Source: Rotaria socialis (lineage: Eukaryota > Rotifera > Eurotatoria > Philodinida > Philodinidae). From it: a stretch of DNA of 64,000 nt. The stretch's first letter is position 1. Each line of letters opens with the position of its first letter. The stretch lies in assembly GCA_905331475.1 (NCBI GenBank), contig CAJNYU010000533.1:36930-100929 (forward strand). Reading direction: 5' to 3'. The translations under genes and the position numbers were made by a program. Below are positions 35,426-48,400 of the stretch, piece by piece. Below the pieces are notes generated by a model, which worked only from the letters and a program-made list of their open reading frames with translations, was not told the origin of the DNA and did no database searches.

Positions 35426-35795
35426 AATTATTTTCGGAATTTTAATTGTCGATCAATCAGAAAAGAAGATGACGCATCTGATTGGTTGATTTTGCCATTA
35501 CAATCTTACCGTGTCCTTCATTCATTTCATTGAAAATAAATATACGAATTGAATATATTTAAAAAAATTACGTTAATAACTATTTTTTATGTAAAGTTTC
35601 TAAATATTAAAATTATTTTGAGGTATTTTTAAGAGATTACTGATTGTTGTTTATTATTTATTTTGGAGGAGGACGATACATCGACGTGTTGTATTGAGAA
35701 ATTCATATTAAACGAAACTTCTATGTCGACTATACCCGCTTTTGTTTTAATTTTTAGATTAAAACATCTGGTAACGTTATTCGAAAGAAAGAAAG
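35426..35795. promoter_or_regulatory. Divergent intergenic region, KMT2-like / RPLP0
   Basis: Only 370 bp separate the start codons of the minus-strand methyltransferase (35425) and the plus-strand ribosomal protein P0 (35796). Both promoters must lie in or overlap this stretch. No TATA box at a convincing distance is evident; the sequence is AT-rich throughout. Shared regulation is an inference from spacing. Confidence 0.5.
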
Positions 35796-37542
35796 ATGGT
35801 GAAAGAAGATCGCACAACATGGAAAGCCAAATATACAATGCGTTTGACGGTAAATACGAAGATTTTTATTTGTAAAAAACAACGCAAACAATTGCTCGAT
35901 GATGATCAACAATTTTTATGTGTTCTGCAATTCTGAGTTTTTTCGAAAACATTGAGAATAATAGCTTCTGAGAGCAATTGTTAATCTAATAGATCAGATC
36001 GAATATAGCAACAACAAAAAAAAAAGGTTTTTCTAGCTACATTCGTATTTATTTTAGATCTTGTGAAAGTGACGATAATTGAAGCCTATTTTTTTCAAAG
36101 ATTAAGTTATTTTAAATAACTAAGCTTAATCTTAATGAATTAGACCGAAGGGTTCTTCTCGAAATCGAAGGCATACACCAAAGAGTGTGGTAGCTGAATT
36201 ACCAGCCTTAAAATAATCTTTTTTTCTCCCGAAAATTCTAGTATTTTACCGAAATTTTCATATCAAATAAACTAAGATCGAAATATTTCTATTTTCAGCA
36301 ATATTTGGATGAATATCCGAAAGTATTCATTGTCGGTGCTGATAATGTCGGTTCGCGTCAAATGCAAAAGATCCGTGTATCTCTCCGTGGCCATGCTGGT
36401 AACGTATTTCGAACCTTCGTCGCCATATGACCTTTTGTTTTCCTTAGTTCTTATGATGGGAAAAAATACAATGATGCGCAAAACAATTCGAGGACAAACA
36501 TCGAAAAATTCAAGTTTAGAAAAATTATTACCACATGTCTATGAAAACATTGGCTTCGTTTTTACAAAAGAAGATTTGCATTCTATTCGCGACAAACTTT
36601 TGGAAAACAAGGTATGAATTCACTATTGGGAATTTATTCGTGAAGATAAAATTATGTTTTTTTCAGGTCGCTGCTCCAGCCCGTGCTGGTGCTCTTGCAC
36701 CTGTTGACGTCACCATTCCGGCGCAAGTAACAGGCTTAGGTCCAGAAAAAACAAGCTTTTTTCAAGCACTTCAAATCCCAACAAAAATTACACGTGGTAC
36801 AATTGAAATCATTGTACGTAGGTATACAAAAAGCGAAACGAACAAAAAACGCCTTTAATGAAACAAATCAGTGACACAAAGCTGCTTTTGTCTGTTTTAG
36901 AATGATGTTCATTTAATTAAAATTGGTGAAAAAGTTGGCGCAAGTGAAGCAACACTACTCAATATGTTGAACATTTCACCTTTTAGTTATGGTCTCATCA
37001 TCCGTCAAGGTATGAAGAGAAAAGTGCATTTTTGTTTTTCGCAGCCGAATTTCATTTCTTCTCTGCAGTTTATGACTCGGGTTCAAGTTTTCCACCAGCA
37101 GTACTCGACATCACCAAAGAGACTTTACGTGCAAAATTTGCAGAAGGTGTTCAACGATTAGCGGCTTTTTCACTTGGTGTTAATATTCCAACTCAAGCAT
37201 CCGCACCACATCTCATTCTCGGTGGATTTAAACGTTTACTTGGTTTGGCTGCTGCAACTGATGTTGAATTCGAACAAGCTAAAACCGTAAGTTCCTTTTT
37301 TCTCAACGCGGACTAAGACTGCGTCCAACCGGGTTCTGAAAGCTGTTGAAATTTTATTTCGTTTCTAGTTGAAAGAATTCTTGAAAGATCCATCGAAATT
37401 CGCCGCAGCAACAACAGCAGCAGCTCCAGCTAGTGCACCAGCTGCCGCAGGTAAACCAGCAGCTGCACCTGCTAAACCAGCTAAACCCGCTGAACCAGAA
37501 TCCGACGATGATGATATGGGTGGTCTTGATATATTTGGTTAA
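35796..37542 (+). CDS. RPLP0: 60S acidic ribosomal protein P0
   Basis: Seven exons: 35796-35849, 36299-36398, 36448-36611, 36667-36813, 36901-37009, 37069-37286, 37369-37542. The protein opens [13 protein letters not shown], contains the L10-type rRNA-binding domain ([27 protein letters not shown]) and the P1/P2-binding helices, and ends in an Ala/Pro-rich hinge and the acidic tail [15 protein letters not shown]0 is the base of the ribosomal stalk that recruits elongation factors; the GLDIFG tail contacts GTPase factors. The first intron is 449 bp, the others 49 to 87 bp. All splice sites are GT..AG. The alternating Ala/Pro hinge and the tail match other animals. Confidence 0.97.
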
Positions 37543-40500
37543 AATATAATTTTGATTTATTCATCATCAATTTTTACATGCCAATATTGTCATCTATTTT
37601 CTTTTGTCTTCTACGTTGTTCAATCAGCATTGTGTTTTCTTTTTTATTTGGCATAAGAAGAAACAAAACATGATATCATCAGCAAACGAAAAAAATAAAA
37701 AGAACAGTTTTTAAAAAGAAGAATAATAAATAGAAATATCCATTATCGTTTTATAAGGATAATGATGGAAAGAAGAACGTTATTTAAACGTGGTTTTTTT
37801 TTATCCAAATTGGTGAAAAAATAGAAATACAGCTGAAAATATCTCGAGCTGTTCAGTAAAATTTATACACATTGTTATCGGCAGACTCCGAAAAGCCTAA
37901 TTTTGAGTGAAAAACTTGTAATTGTTAGCATATACAAAAGATGTGTTTTGTTAAAAGACAAAGAATATATGCCTAGAAATATTGGCTTCGAACATCATAG
38001 TAATGATGCTTCCGTTTCGGTTCGAAAGATTTAGACTTTTTTTTGGTAGCTTCTGGGTTTTCTTGCAATTATTAAAAGAAAATTCGATGGATCAACGCAG
38101 CATATACGAAAAATTTTAAATCGATAAAATTGGTTGTTTTGTGAGCGAAATACAAGAGATGTCATAGAGAGTCGAATTGTTTTTTTATTGTTAGAAAGAG
38201 CGCAGTGTCTAGTGCATAAATGAGTAGCAGAGGCCACAACGAAAAACAAAAATTTCGCAACTTTAATGAGAATTTTCTATTAAACGTATGCAGATGTGCA
38301 CTGAAAAGAATGCTCTGGTGTGTTAAACTGTTTGGTTGAATATCTATCAGGAAACCTGTATCTCCTACTTCAAATAATATTATTTGATCGAGGACTCGTT
38401 GAGCTTTCTTTCCCATATAAAACCTATTTCTCGATTGTGATTAAGAGCTATGAAAAATTCTTAATACCAGTTGATATTATTGGAGTGATGATTTCAGCCA
38501 TTACAAAAGATGCAAAGAGATCACTATCTTCACATCGTAAAATTTGCAGTTGTCTGCTCAGGTGAAAACGTTTGTTACTTCAAAAGAATTGTGAAAGTTA
38601 TTCTCGAGTTTCAGCCTAACATTTCTGTTATACATTTTTGCACCTCTCGTTCTTAAGATTTTGTTTTACCCATTACGAGGAATTAAAAAGAAAATTTCAA
38701 ACGGTCGCAGTACCATTTTGATAAAAAATATCTTTCTTATTTTGGGTCGATATTTTATTATACAAATCGAGTGAAAGAACACTACCAAAAAAGCTTTTCA
38801 GCGCAGCCCCGTTGGGGCTAAAATGCGGAACTCACATATTTCGGTCAGTTAGATACTGATCAAGTAGAAGTTTTATTTTTTCAGTGTAGTGAGATCGTAT
38901 GTTGTTCGAACATAAGATAATAAAACCTTTTTAACATTTGAAATCGATTGGATCTATCACTAGGAAATATTACTAGAGAAAACGTATAAAAAAACTTTTT
39001 GCTTAGAACATGTCAGTATGCCGAAGTGTTTAGTGGTTTCATTGAGAAATATTGTGAATGATCATAGTTTAAACAGTATTTAGGATAGAGCCATCAATAC
39101 TGTTGAGAAATTTATATTTTTTCGTATTATCAGGTGAGAAATTGATACATTTTTTCATAAACGAAAATTTGATAAAAGCTTCCCAGTGGCTGGAAAAGTT
39201 GCTAATTGTAAATACACTAAAGTGGATTCAAGGTGAGAAAAAAAAGATTAAAATCTTCATCTGTTTATTGTAGATGGTAGAAGTAACGAGTGTAATAGTA
39301 GCATAAACTAGCTGCTAGCTTCTGTAGCGGTTGCATACACTCGTTGCTAACGTCTGTAATAATAAAAATATACGATACTGTTGTAACTATGGACTATAGT
39401 AATAAAAACGACAGGTTTTGATGATTGATTAGAGATTAGATCCTAATTATAATGATTGCTAATTAGTGAAACTAGATTTTTATTACTGATGTGAGTAGTG
39501 GTGAACATAGGCAATCGATCTGTACCAAAAACGTTACTAATTAGTGCATCTAAGTGTTAGTTTTTTAATATTTTATGTCTGTAACGGGGAGAGGGGGGTG
39601 GGGTACAGGGGAGCCGCAAAACCTAACAATTCAACTTACACTCACTATTTTCTTCGAAAATATATGTGAGTTCCACAAAATATTATTTTTGATATAGTGA
39701 AGGTAATTTAACCTGTTAATAATACTTAAAAACATATGGGTAGTGTTTCATAGATAATTTTCAGTTCTCGCTTAGAAGAACCATATGAGGCGGTGAAAAC
39801 GAGCTAAAAGAGAGATACTATATTTACACTCGTAGAACTTTCTTAAGAAAAATTAATGGGCTCTCGTAAAGGTTTCATATGGTGTCGAAATGTCACAACT
39901 TTAGCTGACTAGCTTATGAAATACTTCAGATTTATTTCCTTATTTGACGATAGGTGAAATTTCTCTACTGTGAAGAAAAATATCATGTTCTTTAAATAAA
40001 ATCTTAGATAAATAAATCGTGCAAATCAAAAAATTAATTTAGACTACATTCAATTATCTACACGGTTGCCAATAAAATAAATCTTCCGTTGATTTGAGAA
40101 TTTCTCTATTAACGAATTACATAATGAACATCCGCACCGGAAAGATTGCATTGCATAGTGTTTATTTGGCACAAATTTTAATTGATTGGGTCTCTTATCA
40201 GGATTTTTTTTCTGAGCACTCGAAACTTCTATTACATCAGAAAAATGAACCAGCAGCAAGTCAATCGTCGTCCTGAGAACTCTTTGAGTTTCATGAAGAA
40301 AAAAAAACATTTTATTCTATTTATAGAAAACTAATCAATTGATTAGGCAAACTTATTTCCATGTATTTTATTATCAAAGTCGACTAGCAAATGTAATCAT
40401 CGTGTTTTATTAAGCGTTTGATTAACCTAACCGCTGGCTCGTCTCGGCATCAAACTTTCGTACCGTCACTAGTCTCAAATGTGGCATATTCCATCTTCAT

Positions 40501-41486
40501 TTTCTTCTGTTCCTCAGCAAAAATACGGACAGACATACGACTTTATCTTGTAAGCAAAAAGAAAACTTTGCTGTTCGGCATACACAAGTGATTTAAATCG
40601 TCGATGATTCCTTTTCATAAACGAACGATACGTTCAACTCGTGCAGATTTTGTGATCATATTTATTCGCTGCCAAAGCTCGGCTCGCTCTCTTGAGTGGG
40701 TGTTTCCAATGCACGATGTTTAATATTATCGATGTGCATGTATAGATCTAGTTCGTAATTACCGTTCTGTTAATTCAACAGGGTTTCGTTCTTTTTTTTT
40801 ACCCAGAAGGAAAAAGAAGCCAACTGGCATTTAATTTTTGTTTTGCCTACTCAGATTGCCTGAAGGATACAAAAAAAAAGAAGAAGACAAGTTGTCAATT
40901 TTTTTCACGATTTGATCAGCAACAAGTTCACCATATTGTAACGATTGTGATGATCACGTATGCTCATGTTCAACACCTGCCGAAAAAGTAATCTTTTGAT
41001 TTTACGCCGCGATATGAACAATTCATGTCAATTATGCCTCAAGCGTCAATTTTATTTTTATAGTATTGATTATCATTGAGGAAGATGACGCGCACCTACA
41101 ATACTGGAAATAAAACCCAGCCGTCGACGCCAAGAAAAAATGAAACACTAGTTGGTGATTGTGTTCTGTGATTAATAGACTTGTTATTATGTGTAAAATA
41201 AGTTTATCAATGAGTTCTAGTCACAGAATCAATGTGTGATTAATAATCTTTGTCATCTCGTGTTAGATTTGTTACACATAATAAAACACTACCTCGCACA
41301 CTTCAATCAAGATTTTTTTTTCGTCTTCCATTGCACATAAAATCTATCCAGATGGTTGCTCACACTTTCAATCTTCAACGCCTTTCAATATGACACATCA
41401 ACATATGGATCATCATTTATACACAAATGAAAGAAAAGAAGAAGAAAAAAAATAATACTAATAATCATGAAAAGTCAGTCAAATGT
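37543..41486. other. Gene-poor region, about 3.9 kb
   Basis: Starts with the 3' UTR of RPLP0 (AATAAA-like signals near 37697 and 37726). After that no gene, RNA or mobile element is recognised. Short ORFs at 38031-38565 and 40050-40310 overlap on opposite strands and have no domain. A G-rich stretch (GGGGAGAGGGGGGTGGGG) lies near 39587-39602. Confidence 0.45.
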
Positions 41487-42752
41487 TCAATGAAGAGCAG
41501 CGAGTTCTTGAATTAATGATCCAATCGGCCCATATTTTTCTTTGTGAATTTCTGAATTGAGACTTTCACTCGAAGTATTGCTCATTTGTTGTTGTTGTTG
41601 TTCGGTTGGTTCTATTTTTAAAATTAAACCGTCATGATTATGTTCGGCACCATGTTGTGTATCGATGTGCCGACGTAAATCAACTTTACGTTGAAATGCA
41701 CGTAAACATTTATGGCATTCAAATGGTTTATAACCTGTATGTTTTCGACTATGCGTAATTAAATTCGACGATTGAGAAAATGCTTTACCGCAAACAATAC
41801 ATTTATGTGGTTTTTCTCCTAAATAAAACATAAAATAAAATTCAGGATCCGCTTCATCTATTGAGGAAAACGGAAACAGTGAAAGTGACTCGATGTAAGA
41901 AAAAAAATCATGCATAAATGTCAATTGCTCATTTTTTTTCTAACTCGTACGCCTTTTCCATCTTAACGTGTACATATTTAACAAGCTTCTTATCAATGTT
42001 TAAAACGGTCATCATCGTTCGTTCTCTGAGGAGCGCCTCTGACATATGGTTAATTGTATCATGAATTGTCATTTCTAACTTGAAAATCGATATCGATGTG
42101 TCATCAGAGCTAATTTCACTGATTGACATTGATCATTCGATGCTTTTACTGAGATTGAAATGCAATAAAAAGACGGGAAAGAAAAAGGGAAATTACCTGT
42201 ATGAATATATGTATGTTTTTTCATGTCGGATTTTTGGTGAAAACGTTTTCCACAGTGTACACATGAATATGGTCTCGTATCGGAATGTATCAGTAAGTGT
42301 GTTGACAATGTTGATGAGCGTTTGAAAGCTTTTCCACATGTTTTACATTGAAAACAACGCTCTTGTCTGTGTGTTGCTCGATGTTGTACGAGTGAGAGAG
42401 CATGACCGAATCTCTTCGAACATAGATCACAGGAATAGGGACGCAGCTCGGACGTGTGTGTACGTCGTACATGAACTTCGAGACCGTGCGATGTTGAAAA
42501 GTCTTTGTCACACTCTTGACATTTGTAAAATATATTTGTCGAATCGATAACTGTGTCGTTATCGTCGTCGGAGTCTTCTTTCATAGTATCGGATTTAGTT
42601 GACGGCGGAGTGAGTAAACCAGTATAGTATTGAACACCAAAAAGATATTTCAAACGTCCAAGCAAATGTTCATTTGATTGTTCAGACACATAGGCATTTC
42701 TATGCAGCGACATTGTTTCAGTAAACCAAGTTGGAAAGTTTAACGATGACAT
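41487..42752 (-). CDS. GFI1-like: Gfi1/senseless-type zinc-finger transcription factor
   Basis: Two exons: 42197-42752 and 41487-41818, with a 378-bp intron that interrupts the H-T-G-E-K-P linker between the fourth and fifth fingers. The protein has six C2H2 fingers. Their sequences match Gfi1/senseless closely: [86 protein letters not shown] and [16 protein letters not shown]. Gfi1 proteins bind AATC-core sites and repress transcription; in animals they act in sensory-cell and blood development. The N-terminus ([10 protein letters not shown]) lacks the SNAG repressor motif of vertebrate GFI1. A Gln-rich and Ser-rich tail of about 55 residues follows the last finger. Intron ORFs are shadows. 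Confidence 0.94.
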
Positions 42753-42784
42753 TCTCTGTTTGATATATGTTCATGCAAGTGGTG

Positions 42785-42800
42785 CCATATATATAGTGGA
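42785..42800 (-). promoter_or_regulatory. TATA-box-like element upstream of the Gfi1-like gene
   Basis: On the minus strand CACTATATATATGG lies about 35 to 45 bp before the ATG at 42752. The position would give a very short 5' UTR, so it is a plausible but unproven core promoter element. Confidence 0.4.
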
Positions 42801-43981
42801 GGGAAAATGTATAATAATTGTTATGGACTGCTAAGGAAGATAATTGACGAAATCTATCTTCTCTGATGTCTCACAGTTGCCGACGCGCAGAAAGCGAGTA
42901 CACCAGGTTAAAAATAGTGAGAAATAGAATTCAACTTCAAATAATATTGATGAATGGTCGTCATCTTGCAACCCAGCAAGAAAGTAATAGAAGTCGACGT
43001 TTGATTGGTCGGAAAATGAGCATAAGAGGAAAAGGAAGAGGAGAAGAAAAAAAATCTCATTCAACAAGAGAGAGAGAGAAAGAGAGTATGGAAAAAGTGA
43101 ATTCGTATTGGCTATTGGCTTTTCTTTTCATTTCGATCATTGAATATTATTCATCATCATTAGATGATTAGGTTCTATTCATTTATCTTTTATTGATAGT
43201 CGGTATGATGAGCAGCTGTGAGAAAATTGAACATCACGAATCTACTTTGTTTTACTAAAATGGTTATTAATTTTCTATTCATTAAGGCAAGTAATAAATG
43301 ATTGTATGTTGACATTTTGTCGTTGACAATTAGAATAAAACAAAAACGCTGAAGAGTGATATTGCGGAAAGAAAATACGTCGCTTTGGTTTTTAGAATAT
43401 TTCAAATCATGGTATTGCTTACGGGAAATCATATGTGGCCGCTTTACAGCTGTGATAATTACCAGGAAAAGTGAAATGTTACATAAAGTATCAGTGAAAC
43501 TGGTTTAATGAGAAATCTGATTGAAAAAAAAATGTACTTGGAATTTTGTTGGCAGTAACAGTAAACATTTTGAGTAAAGCGAAAAAATTTTGATTGAAGA
43601 GATATTCTCATTTCTGACACGAATCGGATTTGTTTATGTTCATTATTAAAAGAAGCTCGTCGTCGCGTGTGCAAGTATTCGATGATGTTTTTGCCACCAG
43701 GTGGACGGCCTGCATAAAATCTAGAGTTATCCACATGTTTGTTCTCAACAATATTAAACAGAAAAAAAGGATATGATTTTCTGATATCGATTTGTTAGCG
43801 TAGCGTCACATGTTAGATAGCATAGCATTGATTAATTTCGTTTCACTCGAAGAACAGCTTGGCGAGAGACGAATGAAAAATGTCGTGATTGATTTAATAA
43901 TACCAAATGAAATGTATTGTTTTACACCGAACTGCTAGTCTTTAGCATCGATAAAGCATGAAGAAGTATTTAGTATTTAGT

Positions 43982-44650
43982 CTTTGTGTACTCAAAAAGT
44001 GAGTACACTCTAGATTCGGTCAGTGCGTCTGGCCGTCCGTTAACACGATAACTTTTGAAGGTCTCATCTAATTGCCATGAAATTTTGTACACATAATGAT
44101 CTCATCCATATTTCAGTCGAGTTCTAAGATGAAAGCAATCCGTTCAGAAGTGACTGAGTCATCGAAAAAATTGTCATTATTTACCAGAGCATTCCTGAGG
44201 GGGGAGGGTACAGGGATTTTTCAAAAAAAAGCTTTTCTCACAATGGAGGTGCTTGTACTGTGCGTGAGAAAAATGGGATATTTTCCGATCAAATGAAAGC
44301 TCTCATAGCCAAACTAACAAGGTTAAAATATTAGCTGCTATTGGCTTGCCTAGACTGAGATATTCGATTTTTCAGTGAATTTTCTATACAGGACCGGGTT
44401 TTCCAGCAATATTATATTTTCGAATTTGNAAATATCCCGTTTTTCTCACGCACAGTACAAGCACCTTCAGTGTCAGAATTATTTACAACATATAGAAATC
44501 GACTCAGTTTTTAACGCTGATTCTGAATCTGATATTAATTTTGAACCAAATCGTTGCTTTCTAACAAAACATCGTGTGAAAATATCTCAAAATGCACAAA
44601 AATTGCATTCAGAAACTACATTGTCTAGAGATGTCGCAGATGACCGGTAG
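43982..44650 (+). mobile_element. Second copy of the long-TIR element family (partial)
   Basis: From 43982 the sequence repeats the terminal region of the 22524-24684 element: TTTGTGTACTCAAAAAGTGAGTACAC, the GGTCAGTGCG..GGCCGTCCGTT block, TCATGAAATTTTGTACACAT-like sequence and CATTCCTGAGGGGGGAGGG. Around 44580-44620 it also matches the inner part of that element near 24385-24420 in reverse. No clear opposite terminus is visible, so it is partial or mis-assembled. A single N is at 44429. Confidence 0.72.
44236..44475. repeat. Inverted repeat flanking an N
   Basis: About 45 bp at 44236-44282 (GGTGCTTGTACTGTGCGTGA and onward) recurs in reverse at about 44430-44475, immediately after the N at 44429. 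It may be a true internal hairpin of the repeat family or a palindromic assembly join. Confidence 0.7.
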
Positions 44651-45412
44651 TTTGAGGTTCCTCAAATGCTTGACTTTGTAACTAGCCAAAAGGACTATCG
44701 AAAGGTAAAAACTCGAACTCGATAGCTATTAATATTGGTGATTTATTAGGAAAATACTGATGCCTGTATCTATCATATATCTTATAGATTCATGAAGTTG
44801 CTAACGATCGTAATCCCACTAGATACAAACGCAAACCCATTCAAAAATAACTCTTCCTACCCAGATTTCCAAGCTAAACACAAATCTGAACTCAATTTCT
44901 GTGATTTCTAAAGATATTATATCACGCTGAGTGTAGAGTCAGTGGTCACCGGATAGGGTCGCATACAGTGTGGTCCATGCTAACTTAACACGCCTGTATT
45001 TTCTTCTTGCAATTTCGTCACAAGGAATGTATCTTGATGAGATATATGTCTTATAGAATAAATGCGAAAATCTTGGATTTAAATCCGATGTTTCCACATT
45101 TATTTTCGATTATGAGTTAGAAGTGCACTTTCTGTTAAGCATAATTCACCAAAGAAAATTTTATTCCGACTGGAAAATGTTTGATTCAGCAGTCACTAGA
45201 ATAATATTTTCATGTTATAAACATTCCATTATACTCCATTTTTTGGCTATTTCTTTATTGAGACTCACTATATATTTCTTTGAATTATTTCCATATGCTG
45301 TTATTTATATATTCACTTAGAAAAAAAAAATGCATAAAAAAAGTTGACTTTAAACCGAATTTCCAAGAGAAATAGACATTCGCGTAAAATAAATTTATGC
45401 TGAATTAAATAT

Positions 45413-48400
45413 TTAATCGGCGTAAATAATACGCAGCGTGTTTGTTGTTCCAAGACCAGGGCGCTAAAAGAATAAGATTTAAGAAAAGAACAACATTTGA
45501 AAAGAAGGAAAGCGAAACCTACCCATCCTGTAACTACAATAACAGCGTCACCTGTGGAACAGAAACCACGTTCTTTGGCAGCTTTAATTGCATCGCTGAC
45601 ACGTGCATCAACGTCCAGTAACCAATCACTCATGGCCAATGCTTGACTTGTTGAAATGTTATGTTGCTTGAATTGCACTTCCACACCAGATAGGAGAGCT
45701 AAATTTTATCATGAAAATATATAAAAACAATATTGAAAAACGAAAATTCTTGATTTTTTTTTTGTGTTTAGTTTATGTGATGGACTAAAACTTTCAATAT
45801 AGTACGGTTAAGAATATTATTGATAAGTGCCGATAAAATGCGGGTTCATGTCGTTTAACTTACATTGATTATCATAAGCTGTTTGCATAATAGGTGCTGG
45901 GATAATTAAAAAAAAGGGATAATGGTTTATCATGTCAAGACAATGTAAGGAAAAGCAAACAAAAGGTATATTACTCACTTCGAGGAGCTAGAATATAAAA
46001 GAAAAATAAATAAATAAAGATTATTCTAATTAATTGATGTCAATATTTACCGTCGATGTAAACAGGACAACAGCCACGATATAAATGCAATTGTCTTGCT
46101 ACTTGTAAAGATCGAGTTACTGCCATAATAACGGCTCTTGGGCGGTATTGGGAAATAAGACGGGCCGATCTATTGAAACAAAACAAATCGCCATGATTTT
46201 AAATCATTAAAGTTTACGATTATATTACCGTCCGGAATGTGTAAGAACAACAATAATTGAAGCAAAGCTTCGAAACGCTGCTTCAACTGCTGCAATAGCT
46301 GACGATTGCATTTGATCCTGCATAGAAATTTTAGAGATATGCGAAAAAACAAAATCGATTTTTGTTACCAATGGTGGTTTTGTAAAATAACGAAGATTTT
46401 CAAAAAGTTCACGATGGAATAGACATGCTTCCGCTTCACGAGCAATCTAAATATAGTTAATTTAGCTTTAAATTCATAAGAGAATCGTTTAAAATTAAGA
46501 TCTCGAATGTATCACGCGCAATAGCAAAGCGATTTTATATTTACTTCTCTGAATGAATTCAATTATTTATCTGATCCAAAATAGAAGCATAAATTCATAT
46601 GCGAATTGACAAGTATCAATATTGTATGAGGAAAACAAGAATGTCATCTCGGTTCCTTTCCTGATTAGCAACAAGATCCGGAGTATACTTCCGAGTTCTC
46701 GCGAGTGAAATTCATCAGAAATTTCGATTCCGAACAACTCCGAATTTCTTCTTCTTAAATATCCGTTCCATCGATCGAGAAACAGGCTCACATTGACATC
46801 TCAGTTACTATCAAAGGAATTTTGTTTTCCGTAAATTTCACGATTGATTGAATCTTTTGATATTTTTTCATTCTAATCTTCAAGATGGCGACAACAATAT
46901 TATCCTACTAACTTCATGCATCAGTTGAATACATTGCACTGGATATTTTCCTTTTGCTGATTCGCCCGACAACATAATGCAATCGGTATTATCCAAAACA
47001 GCATTGGCAACATCACTGACTTCAGCACGGGTTGGGCGCGGATTTTTAATCATACTTTCTAACATCTAATAAAAAATTTATAGAAAAAAAGAAAAGAAAA
47101 GTCAATTTGCTTATTACATAGAAAGAATTTAATTTACTTGAGTAGCACAAATAACTGGTTTACCAGCTTGATTACATTTGGCAATTATCATTTTTTGTGC
47201 GACAAAAACTTTTTGAGGTGGAATTTCAATCCCCATATCACCACGAGCAACCATGATACCATCGACTTCTTCCAATATATCATCAAAGCTAGCAAACAAA
47301 TTATTTTTGTAATCAGAACTATTTAGTTTCCTTTTTTACTATTGGATTCCTTGATGATTTTCAATTTTTGCAATAATTTGTATTTTCTTTCCGCTTTCAC
47401 CGAGGACTCTGCGTATTTCACGAACACCCTCGGCATCACGAATGAAACTCGCAAAGACAATATCCAGCTAAAATAAATATAGATATTAATTTCGAATGGC
47501 TGCTGTCTTATTTTATTTTATTTTGCTTACGCCGTTGTCCACAGCAAATTGAAGGTCGAGCTTATCTTTCTCTGATACAGCGGGCAAATCAACAGGAACA
47601 CCGGGCAAATTCACACCTTTACGACTACCTAATAAACCACCGTTTTCAACTTCACAATCAATATGTGTATCTCCTAAATTAAAAAGTAAATTTAGATTCC
47701 GAAAAAAGAAAAGCAAATACTAACCAATGTGTTTAACCAACAATGAAATGAGACCGTCATCAATATAAACTCGATTACCGGGTTTAATAACTTGCGATAT
47801 ATTTTTATAATCGACGTATAAATTCTCCAGGGTACATTTACTTTCGTATGCTTCATCTGTTGTTAGCCGAACAGTTTCGCCAACTTGTAAATTACGTTCA
47901 GCGTTAGTTCCCTGAAACGATTAAAATTCTTTCTCTTGCAAATATTTCCTTCTATGAAAAATTCTCTTACTTCAGCCCATAGACCGGTTCGAATTTCTGG
48001 GCCTTTTGTATCCAATGCAATACCAATAGTTCGCATTCTTCCTTTGCGCTCAGTAAGTTTTTCAGCAGCACGAACATTATCAATACTTTGTTTATGATAC
48101 TAAAAAGAAACGTAAACACATGAATTTTTCAGGTAAATTTGTTTTTATTTTTCCTCACTTCGTGTGAACCATGCGAAAAATTGAGTCGTGCAATATTCAT
48201 TCCAGCGTCAATCATTTTCAAAAGCATATCAACACTTTGTGAAGCCGGTCCTGAAATTTTCGAAGCAACATTTTTGTTTTAAAATAATATTTTTTCTTTC
48301 ATACCTAATGTACAAATAATACTGGTATGACGAGTATTCCATCTAAATTAAAATAGATAGAAAAATTGTCTTGTTTTAAATTTCGTTTTACTTACGGTTC

